Shown here: one piece after another, positions 34,701 to 46,700 of the stretch
Layout: every line of letters starts with the position of its first letter
Numbering within the stretch: position 1 is the stretch's first letter
Assembly: GCF_000003815.2 (NCBI RefSeq)
Contig: NC_049990.1
Coordinates: 9,873,539 to 9,937,538, forward strand
Direction of reading: 5' to 3'
DNA length: 64,000 nt
From: Branchiostoma floridae
Lineage: Eukaryota; Chordata; Leptocardii; Amphioxiformes; Branchiostomatidae
Notes under the pieces: model-generated
Seen by the model: the letters and a program-made list of their open reading frames with translations, nothing else
Database searches by the model: none
What the model was told of the DNA's origin: nothing
Translations under genes and position numbers: made by a program

Positions 34701-37700
34701 AAAGACTGGCAAAGCTGTCAAAGAGGGTAAGATTCACAGTGCTACATAATATACATACAAGAGTGCCTTGTCTAGTATACGTTTGGGGCACATAGGTCTT
34801 CATTATATCGTCCGATTTCCTACAACTTACAAGGTCTCTACACCAAGCTATATTTTAAAAATGTAGGTCCTTCATACATGCATGTTTGGACATGCTTTCT
34901 TGTAAAAAAGCATTTACAGTAGGTATTTACATTTTAGATATATCTATAGGATTACGTTTGGATTTAAAGCAACACTGCAACAAAAAATAAATCTTATGTC
35001 ATGGCAAATTACTTTGAACTATTATAAATTGGACTGGCGACATCTTTTATCAATCTAGTATCATGCTTTACAATTTTGGACCTCCTAATTTTTGGCCTCT
35101 TTGTTCTGTTGATTGAATGTTCTAAACCTAATCTGGCCATTTTGACATTTACTGATTTAGGAACCAACCCTATTACGGGGTTTATGCAAAAGGAAAATGG
35201 CACTTACAATGCCCTTTTTCTTGGAGTTTACACACTTGAGTGTTACTGGTCAAACATTTTTGCATTGGCAAGAAAGGTGGCCTATGGTAATACTACTAGT
35301 ATTTGATAATTGCTTACATATTGACAACAGTTCCTAGTAACACAACACTACACTAGATCTGACCAATATTTTCAAGTTTTACGTGATCAACTTTTCTTCT
35401 CAATCGAGAGAAAATCTCAATTCCTAACTGATATCGTATCCATGCAAACTCCTGTATAGACATGTCATGTATAAAATTATGTAATGAGATCACTACCTTA
35501 ACGAATCGTCATGTAACGTCACATAAAGAAAGACATCTATAGACCCAAATGTCTAACCTGGAATGTGGTACCACTTCTACAAAGAAATACAAAAGTCTTT
35601 GATTGATGCAGGCTAATTTGAAATTCAGTAAGGCTATCCAATGGAAAACTTCCACAGACCACAACCAAATATAGGTCACACAAGGGTGGGGGACAAAGAA
35701 AGCACAACCAAACTTCGACCCAAAGGGTGCAAATCTCCTCGCATAGAAGCAGAAAGCAAACAACAGGGACTACAGCATGCTAACAGCAAGCCAAAGAAAC
35801 AGAGACAAGGAAACCAAGCAAGTCACGCAAGTCCTGGAACAAACTTAAGCCATGCTGGAAATGAAAACATATCTTGATATAATTAAACTTTAAGAGAGTT
35901 AAAGAGAAAGAACAGAAACAAAACTCTAATTAGCTGCAACTGTAAAAACTTTTGACATGCTAATTCTGACATGATGGCAATATTACTGCTACCCGCTATT
36001 GCTACTTATTGCACTGTTATCATCGCTAAGGTTAAGGGACCCATCACTGTCATTTCTTGCAAGGCTTGGATGAAAAACGTCATCCGAAAGTTCACTTTCT
36101 TGACGGTTAAAGCCAAGGGCATAGGGGTTTCCGAAAACAACACCAGCCGAGAAGCGTGGTGCGGCTCCAACTGAATGGGGCAGCCGTGGTGACTTTTCTG
36201 TGGGAGGGACATTGTCGTTGGACAACGAAGGGTGCGTTTTTTGTTGCATAGGGGGAATTACTGAGCAAGGCGCTTCTGCTATTGGCGGGGAAGTTGGGAT
36301 GCTTTCCACTGAACCAATGGCCAAATAGTCCGAGCGATCTCGCAAGGGCTCGTCAACGATTGGCCCGGGACTGAACTCGCTCATGTGTGTATCAGAAGTT
36401 GAATTTACGTCGGCTTGGACGACGATAGTTTTATGTTTACCATTTCTACAGGGCAGGTTTTGTGCTTTTTGTATGTGCAGAGCAGGGCTGTTTGGGGCCG
36501 AGGGTGGCTCCGAGCAGCTGTCTGAGGAAGAACTAGAGTCTTCTGTTATGTGGAGAGGAATGTTGTGGGGGCTGCTGTAGGGTCTTATCTCATCTTCTGT
36601 TATGTGGAGTTCACAGGGGGACTGATAAGGAATGTGGCATTCACTACCATCATGCACAAGGCCACTGCCAAACGACGCATGAGCATTAGCAAACGACAAA
36701 ATTTCAGCATTGGTACCGTTTACAACCACAGGGTTATTGTTAGAGGTCAACGGGGAATTACTTGATGCATTGCTGGCTGATTTTTGGTAATCATTATCAA
36801 GCATTTTACTAGATGCTTTAACTTCTGAAAGATTTTGTAGATTGCTTGGATTTTCGTTCAAGGTTGGACTTTTTCCCTGGCATTCCTGAACACAATTGTC
36901 ATTTGTATCAGCAGTGTCTGCCTGTTTTAGTTCCTGTAAGAGCACATTTGTGGGTAAGTCGACAGGCTCATCTGTACTGATGGCCCCCGCACTACTAGGA
37001 CTATCGTTCCCTATCCCTGTGTCACTACTTGCAGAAGGAACAGCATCATTGCCTTCAGAGCCGGGGGTCCCCGCCTCCTCTTTCTCCCCATCGGGCTGGT
37101 CTATCACTTCGTCTGAATCAGCATGCAGGGCCGTGATTTTCTTCACAAGGTGCTGCATCTGGTCATGCTCGCTGCTCATCTGCCGCACCAGCCCCTGCAT
37201 CGCGTCATGCTCGCTCGTCATCTCCCCAACAAGGTCATGCATGGCCGCGTGCTCATCGCGGTCACCTGATTTGTCCAGCTGGGTTGCCGGGACGACTGTC
37301 TGGTCCGCCGGAGGCTTGATGTAGGGCGAGAATCGGGGGTCCTGGGTCTCGTAGTGGCTGAAGCTGTTGGCCCGCATGTTGTTGGTGTCCAGCCGGGTGA
37401 CCTCGTGTGTGGGCATAATCTGAAGGCTCTGGGTTGAAGCTCGCAGTTTGTGGGACCTGGAAGTGCACAGAATAAAGTTTGGTACTAAGCATACAGCACT
37501 GCAAGAGGACTTTTGTTGTTAAGTATCTCTCTCTCTCTCTTCTTGAAATAAAAGTAAGATAAAGCATTATGCTTTTGTAATATAAAAAGATAGCACAATT
37601 CACACACTACAAGTTAAGATTGCAACAAAGCACCACCTAAGCTGGCACTTTCAATTCAACCTAAAACACCGAAGTAGCCACATACATTTCTTTGCTTGAA

Positions 37701-40700
37701 TGACACAACAATGTAATTTTGATTTGGCTGCTCTGGAACAAATAGATCATGCTTTACCCGCATTGCTCTCTTGTGTGCCCATAATCGTTGCATTGTTGTG
37801 TTTGCAGTATGCAATCTTTGTAGTATGTATCAAAAATGTTGCCATAATTTTTGCATAGGATGCTGTTACTAGAATATGAGGAAACATACCTTTGAAACTT
37901 GGGGTTCTTACTGGGGGAGCCTCCCTCTCTCATATCTTCAATCAACTGCTTCTGTGTTCGACCACTGAAATAAGCAACGACAAAAATTAGATATGAATCA
38001 CACACAGGAATATTTCTTCTGACATTTTGTAAAAAGATGTAACACCTGGAAGTCAAACTAAGTGGCTCAATTATGTGTGCAATTTAGCTTTATTAGTTCA
38101 ATTACAGTCAAACCTGTCTATAGTGATCACTCAAAGGACCTGACGAAATTGGTCTAAAGATGGAACTGGTCGTTACTAATACTATAGACAGGAGTCTTAT
38201 TGCTTGGGTCAATGGAAAGGTAATTGGAGGGACTACTTTCAAATAGGCCAAGATAACAGGTGGCCAATGTCACGCTGTCAGCAGCCCTTGGCCAAATTAG
38301 TTGCAAGAAAGAAAGAGAGTTGCAAGAAAGTTGCCGAATTTCAAAACCACCAGAGAAAATCTAGCTATCATATTGAACGGGACTAGTTGACCTGGGAACA
38401 TCGGCCAATCTCTAAAAATTGTGTAGTGAAAATATCCTTAATAGCTCAATGATTTGTTGGGAGAACTATTATCTGGTGTGTACACCAACTTTTTTTTCCT
38501 TCTTTAAATTTTTCAACATGAAGTTATAGATACACAAACACAGAAAAAACTGAGCCTTCCTAATGCACAAAAAACTATCCATATCTATCATCCCTCATTA
38601 TATAAATAACATGTCATATTTTTACATACATGTGCGACACCAGCTTTAAGCAGAGGTAGTTACTAGCATAGGCTTTACTGCACTTTAAAAAAGGGACAGA
38701 GACTATATGACTAACCTGAACCTGAAGGACGACCCTCTGCTGAAAAGGATAGACTTTGGCACTGGCTTTGGCCGGACCTCCAGGCGGAAGAAAGCGTGGT
38801 ACTCGATACACAACTTCCAGAAACTCTTACAGGCGTCCCTCGAACTCATCACAAACTCCACTGTCGCATTGTACAATCCCTGGGAAGGATAAGGGGTTAG
38901 AGTATTACATTATTGTCATATTCATACAAAAAGCCACCTAAGTAATGCCATCAATTTATGTTAAAGGTTCTTCAAACAACCCTGATAATGGTGTCTGACA
39001 GACACCGAAACGATGGAAGTGAGTACTACTACTAGTATTTCGGTTGTGTTTGAAGAACCTATATGAATGCCATCAATAGTTTGAGTCAACAAGCCACAAA
39101 CTATGCAAACTTTTGATGATGTTTTGTCTTGACCTTCTCAAACAAGTTAGACCAATGGGATTCAATACTTACAAATGAATTATGTACTATACATTGAAAA
39201 TGCACCTCACACTAAAATTGTCCATGCAAGACATGATCTGTAACTTAAACTTAGTAAGTCTACCATTTTGCAAAGTAATGCAAAGCAAGGACTAATATTG
39301 TAGGGTGTTCACAACAACCTTTAGCTTTCCAACAGTAGCGTATGATTGATCTACCCAAGAGACATTGTTTTCTTTTACAAGAATGGCAACTATGTCACTT
39401 AATGGATTGTAATAACATAACATAACATTACATATAACTTACATAGGCTTCAGGATGCAGTTTGATCAGGAAACGTTTCCTCTTGAAACTGAGTTTCCTA
39501 ATCTTGGCCCAGGAGAAGGTATTGATCTTTGTGTGACCCTGAGAAAGACAGAAAGTAAATGAATCATTGATCAGGCGGTCACACACTTAAACGTTGCACA
39601 AAATACAATCAAGTTGAGCTTTCCACAGTACAATACAATCAATGAGGTCTCATTCATGCATTCCTATGAATTATGTTTTAAAAAGGAAAGGCTGTATAGA
39701 TAAATGTGTGTGTATAGAAAGTTAGAAATATCATTTTTCTTAGTTTCAGCCAGCCCAACTTTTCCAAAATGCTTAAATAGAGAAAGCGTTTGTAATTGAA
39801 TAAATTAGCAAGTAATTTTCTGCAGACACAACATGATAGGTTGGTACCGTCCTCAGGTTGAATGGTGCAGTCATATACTGGCCGCGAAAGGGGTGTGTGG
39901 CTAGGCACAGTTTGTAATTACCATTTTAAATATCAAATTTTTACATGCTGCAGGGTAAATGTTCTGAACATACAATGATAGATATCAATACATTTCCTAT
40001 TGGTTCATTAGAAATGCACCCATGTAAAACACATATTTTTGTGTACCCTAGACACAGATGTGCACCATCTTGAAGCATCTCACCTGGAAGATCAAGACAC
40101 CCATGTTGGCGACTGCCAGGTTGATCTTGACCCCGTCGTGGTCATGTGCCGGGTGTAATCTGATCCCGTACATCTCCAGTCGGCGAGCGATGTCCAGGAA
40201 ATTTCTGTCGGCGTCCGCTGGGGTTTGGCCGCTGTTGGAATAACAATCAGGAGAGCTACATTTAGGAGAGCTTCAAATGTAACAACCAAGGAAAACGTCA
40301 GTTAAAATTTGCTTCTCTTGTGACATGTATCTGAACAGATATTACCTTATCTAACTATACGCCATACATAGATGAAAATTAGACATCCAAATGCATTAGA
40401 GCATGATACAAAATTAATCAAATAACTGGATGAAGTCTATGCTAGAGGCAGATGTTTTAGGCATCATCAGTGAGCTGTTTCTAACAGCATCTGCTGTCTT
40501 TCACTGATGAAATATTTATCATGTACAATGCAAATAGACTTCAATTTTGCAAGCTCAGATGAGCTTTCTACTGTATGGACGCTCAAATACTATGAGACAT
40601 GTGAAATCTCTCAGGGTTGGACATAAGCACTGAACAACTGTGGGACTTACGCAAGTTTCTGGTGGAACTCCATGATCTTATTCTCCATCTGTGGCGTCTG

Positions 40701-43700
40701 GTTTGGCACGAACTTGAACTCTGTGATGTACGAACTCTCAGGGTATTCCTCTGCTGTGAAATCACCAACCTCAGCTGCATAGAAAAAGCAAGAAGGTATA
40801 AAAAAAGTCATCCTTCAATGTGATGAGGCATACTGTTATTCATTGATCACAGACAACATTTTCCTGCCTAACATGAAAAAAGATCAGACTAAGGTCAAAT
40901 AATGCCGGAGCCTGGGTGGAAATTTTGGTCTAAGGAAACACTTGGACTAAAACAGAAAGGTTCCTGATCTTGTACAATGTTAGATGCCATGAGCATTGCT
41001 CTGTTATCAGAACTAGAACAGAAGGGTGCCCCACCTAATACAATGATAGACGCCATGAGCACTATTTTGTTATTAGAAGTAAAACAGAAAGGTTCCCCAC
41101 CTTGTACAATGTAAGATGCCATGAGTGCTGCTGTATTATCAGAGCTAGGCAGCCGACCAGTGGCCAGGTCTCTTCGCACTTGCATAGCAAACAGGTACCT
41201 GCAAAACAAAAGTTAGAACAGTTAGAACAAAAGCTCTATAAAAACAAACTGAGAACTTTTTTTATAACAGTAATTCTACCGGGTAGTTGACTTAAATCCT
41301 AACTTGGTAAGCATGCAATGGTGTCTATAGATAAGTATCAGCTATGTGGACAATGATAGAAATCATGATATAAATGTAAGGTAGATATAGATATTTAGTT
41401 CCAATAATTGTCAGCATACGACAAAATGACAGCAAAGACACAAATGATGGCTTGTCTCTGACAAGTAATAAGCCTATACACTCATGTAAAACATCCTATT
41501 ACTAAATGCACTGCAGCTTGTCATTGTCCAATCCATCATGTGTAAGACCAATCTATATACATCTTCACACATTATTTAGGTCAACTATCTTGGGACTTGC
41601 ATGTGGTGCATGAACACTTGACCCTTGCCCCAACCTTTGACCCAATTGTCCGTCTATTGTTGCTTTATGTCAATCATCAGACAGTGACTTGAATAGAGGC
41701 TCATCAGGCATGACGTTCCCTGGAGTGGGGTTATAGACCCATGGAGGTGATGAAGGGCAGCCGCAGATAAATGTACTGATGTAGAGTCCTACATGCTGAA
41801 TAACCAATACTACAGTAATGACTTTTCCCACAAGGGAGTGAAGTACTTTAACCCTACAGGAGTGAAGAAGATGTACTGTAAATGCATTTAACTTTAAGTT
41901 TGTTATGTTCACAGTTTTCCGTGTGAAGGGATGAAGGGGAGCTGCATATACATGTACAGCACTACATGCTGAATAACCAATACTACAGTAATGACTTTTC
42001 CCACAAGGGAGTGAAGTACTTTAATCCTACAGGAGTGAAGTACATTTAAGTTTATGGTAGTGATATTGTTCCTGGTGACCAAGAACTCAAAACCACCTTG
42101 AAAATTTTTCTTCTATCTTCTGAATGTCGACATCTTTGTCTAAGGGACGTATATGGATGTACAGTTTTATCATATGTGGGAGGTGACTGTTCTGTCTGTC
42201 TGAAGTGCCGAGTCACTAGAAAGTGGTTGTCAACTGGCTGTCCATTAAGTTTCCAATACTGTAGCCATTGTTTCCATTACTATACTATAGTGCTACAATA
42301 AACTCAAAACCACCTCAAATACTCCATTTTCTCCTAAATGCGAAAGAAACTAAATCACCCCATTTACAGCATTGTTATGGCTTTAGTTGTGTAACAGTGG
42401 GCTTGTGCTTCTGTGATTCCCAATATACACAATACATCGTGGCCATGAATCCAAAGTGCTGCTATTTTTGCCTGTGCCTGTCAACTACTCTCTCTTCATA
42501 GCCTAGGGCTGATTGCAAGGAGCTTACAACTGGTGGGGATGAATTGCAAGGGTCTGATGTGAGACTGGAAGGATCAGGAAGTAAATCACTGCAAGCTTAA
42601 ATGATTTACAGGATTGTTTTGGCTTTGTTCATGTAACTGTGTGTTTGTGTTTCTGTGATACATATACAATACATTTTAGCCATACATCCAACATGTTGCT
42701 ATTTTTGTCTGGGCCTGAATTGCTTACAAGGAGCTTACAACTGGTGGGGCCGAACTGCAAGGGTCTGGAACAGGACTGGAAGGATCTCTAAGTGGTATGG
42801 GTACTGAAGCGAAGTCTGCTATCTCTTATTAATTGTCTTACTTTGAAGGATGTGGTAGAAAACTGCACAGTATACGTTTGACCTGGTGAACCATGACCCC
42901 CAAACCCAATGCCTGACTTACCTGGTGAACTCATCATGCAGCTGCCCAGGGTCAGGGCTGAAGAACTTCACACAGAAGCGGAACATGACTTTCTTGGGAT
43001 CTGAGGAGGATAAGAAGACACCGAAATCAAACAAGCACCTGAGAAAGAATGAATTTTAAGAATGTGATAACTACATAGTCAATTGAATATTAATTAATGA
43101 TTAATTGCAGTTAGGGGAAAGCCTCGAAAAAAACTTAAATATCCTCTGTATATTCCTTTTACTGCTTTTAACAAGTGGACTTTTTTTTAATGTGCTAATT
43201 AACAATTAACAATGGATTGTTTGCTTTCTACCATTGTACTGCAATGTTATATTACATTTTCTTACATTAGTTTTAGTGCTGGGATCCCAACCGTAAATAT
43301 GGCATAAAATACACATACTGGTAAGGAGAGGATCACAACTAACCTTTCACTTGCTTCAGGATCATTTTCATTGGATCCAGCCAAGTCTGTGGAACAAAAA
43401 AGAATTTTTGTGAAACCATGTTTTCATTCATTACTGAAAAAGCAATGGCTGAAAGGTCAATAAAACATATCTTATGTTATTCCTCTAAATGTATTTTTCT
43501 ACTATTGATGTGTGATCTTACAGACAGCTGGTTAATAAACTGAATTACTGTACTTATTCAGCTTACCGATTAATTACTATCAATCTGTCATTTTACACTT
43601 GACAGATCAACGATGACTGCCTATATAGAAAAACCTGAAAACCACCTAGGTAAACATGAATTTTTCTCAGTCAATTTTCTTTTTTTCTGATTTATACAGC

Positions 43701-46700
43701 TGAAATACATGTATCTTTGTCAGCCATGTCATATGTATAAAATCATCTTTACTTAAATTCCCATATTAGTCAAATATTTATCCAAAATCAACAGTTTAAC
43801 CAATATGAGAATCCCTGTATATATGTGTATGCATGCTGACATGTTTTCCATTTTGAGAGTTAAATTTTGTCTGTGATTTGAAAGAGGCCACGGATGTGTG
43901 GTCTATTGTTTGGTGTGTTGACGTACAGTGTTTCCAGCAGGGTCATTGTATTCCAGCCCAAAGTAGTCAGACTCTCCCAACTGCAGATGGTCCTTCACTG
44001 CATTGAAGAGCTCCTGGCCGCACGCCTTAGTCTGGAACACAAAGTGCACACATCGGCCTTAGCAACAGCGCCATGCATTTTAACAGTGCTAGCAACACCA
44101 CATGAATATACAGTCAATCCTCTACATAAGGACAAAAGGTCCTTCATATTTTGATAAAAATCGTACTATTAGCAATTAAGATTTTGAACCATAGTATCTT
44201 TTTAAATTGCTGTACTTAACTTTTAATGCAATTCTCCCTGGAGGAGTATATGCAAATGCCAACACAATTCAGACTTGACTAAAAGTCTGTGATACGATAT
44301 TTCAATAAAGATTTCAAAGATAAGGACCACCTGGAGAGTTGGCCAATGTCACCACTGTTTGTTGGTCCCTTACTTAGATAATTTTCCCTATTGCCACAAG
44401 CACTAAGAATCATGTCTATAGTTATCACATGTCCACATATACCAGATTTTAACAATCCCCTGAGTGGTCTATTCCATATTCGTCTAGTTTTGCTGCATTT
44501 ATACATCAGAAATCTAGTCTTGTTTTGCACCCTAGAGCAAGTTTTCCCAATATCAGAGCCATGAATTTTAATGGTCATAATGGCACATCATAAATCCCAA
44601 AATGCTCTAAGGCAAGCTTTCTGAACAGTTGAGGCATAAACCCTAACAGGTAAGTAGAAAGTATATGAGAAATCAATTCCTTTTTGGCCCAGAGGCAAGT
44701 TTTTCCAAACAATGGAACCATGAATTTCAACAGCATTAACTACACAGCATTACTTGGTATTAGAAATCTATTTGCATTCCGAACTGAGGCAAGCTTTCTG
44801 AAAACTAGAGCTTTAAATCTCCTCACTGTTGAGGACTGTACATATTCACAAGCTAAATCAAATTCTGTGCCTTTCTGTCCTCGAGGCAAGATTTGTGAAA
44901 TGTAAGGGTGACTTTCATGGCATATTCCTGTTTTGCTAGGGGGAAGCATATGTGCATTGCAAATCTGTAACTAAAGCACATTCAAAGCTTATGGAAACCT
45001 ACACAGCATATTTACTGGTTTCAGTAGCAAACCTTGTATTGGATCAGTTAGATTCTATGGGTACTCCCATTTGGTTCCTCATAATGCTAATTAAGGGAGT
45101 GGTGTATGGAAATGCTGACATAATTTCTACAGGATTGCAATTTGAGATGAATGTTACAGCCATAAATTTGTAACAAATCAAAATCTATTCCCGTTTGACT
45201 GAGGAAAAGATTCTTTAAATGCTAAAGTGACTTATATAGCAGGTCAAACTTAAATATAGTATTTATATACCGTAAGGTCACTGCTTTGCTTAGAGGGATG
45301 TTTTCCTAAACACTAAAACCATTCAACTATAAAGTAAATCCAAATCCGTTTCCTCTTTTCCAGTGAAGCTAGTTATCAAAGCATTGTAGATAAAAAAACA
45401 ATGCCTTCTTTCCCTCTATGCCTATTCACAGCAAAGGTGACAAGAACAGATAACACGCAACGAGACAACTACACATGTATGAAAGCCTAGAAAGTTTCTT
45501 CAATGGCTTTTCACTATCAATGTGCATGTACTGATGTAGTGAAAAAGAGTTACAGTCACAGATAACATGAAGGCTTTATCAGGCTCATTTGTGGGTCCAT
45601 CCTAGTCCCTGTTACAGCCACATCAGACATTGCTCTCTCAAGCTACATGCATGTGCAGTTCTCTGATAATATAGCTTCCTAGTTCTTCTTTCTTGTCGAT
45701 ACCTGATTGCGTTCGGAGTTGGGCCAAAGAAATCTGGCAACCAGATCTTGGCCTAAGCAATCAGAACATGATAACTATAAGTTATACTAGTATAAGAAAA
45801 GTGACATAGATGGACAAAAATGTCAGCTGAAGTCTGTAAGAGAGGCTGGGTCCCTACAGGAAGGGTTGCACCAGCAGCAGACACCAGGTAATTGCCCATG
45901 AACCAGCACAATTTTCTGTCTGACTGAACACAAATTGCGGCTATTTTCTCCTGATGGAGTCATGACCAAGCAGGGCTGGAAATACAAGCGGCTGCGCAGT
46001 TCTAGCATCTGCCTAAGTGTGGGTGCAAACATACCCACCCATCGACCTGAAATTTCCTGAAAAATTTCAAAAGCTGAATGAAAGGTACGTCGATATAGGT
46101 TAGACATCCAGGTTTTAAGATATGCCAAAAAGCAGTTACTCAAGCAACTGGATATGATTTTGGAATCGGTCAGACGATTCAACTGGAATCCACCAGTTTT
46201 CGTCAGTGACACTGAAGTGATCTGGAAGAAACAGGTCTTTTATACTCCAACTATGAATGAAAGGTATATATACAGTTTGCAACCTTGCAGAGACCCAGTA
46301 TCAAATCACACTATGCAGGAAATGATTTCAAGCCCTGAAGTGAGAATTACTAGACACTTCCTGTCACAGTGCATCTACGGTACCGGAATACAAATTATGT
46401 CTGTTTCTATATCTACTCCACTTGGTAAAAATACATGTTTCCAAACCAAAAAGGCTTGACATTTCCTGAAAATTGTCTATAATTGAAAAGCTAGAAAATT
46501 TACAATGTTATCTCAGAAGTAAAGAATATTAATGAAAGGCATTAATTTTGAAATAAGAAAGTTACAGGAACCCATTTTTTATTTTGAAAATGCGCTCTCT
46601 TCATACACCATGTCACTCCTCTAGACCTCTTAATACTTATTCACTTTTAAATATGTAACACACCAGATGTGCTGGCTAAATACGAGAGTGCCACCGCCTG

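Larger units (their letters stand above)
29278..35992. other. FARP intron 11, 6.7 kb
   Basis: I found no exon here. It holds a GT-rich stretch (about 29400-29510), a 21 bp minisatellite (31509-31740), an unassigned ORF (33303-33623) and an old LINE tail (34050-34145). The remainder is AT-rich single-copy-looking sequence. Confidence 0.6.

Noticed and set aside
35076-35306. 76-codon plus-strand ORF with a hydrophobic start
   Set aside because: No family resemblance, no splice or promoter context, and AT-rich intron composition.
42922-43033. Longer version of FARP exon 4 using the outer acceptor near 43033
   Set aside because: It breaks the frame with exon 3 and adds residues not found in the family; the inner acceptor after 43000 restores the conserved sequence exactly.
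45823-46212. 129-codon minus-strand ORF
   Set aside because: Part of it is a known repeated LINE tail and the rest has no motif; open by chance.
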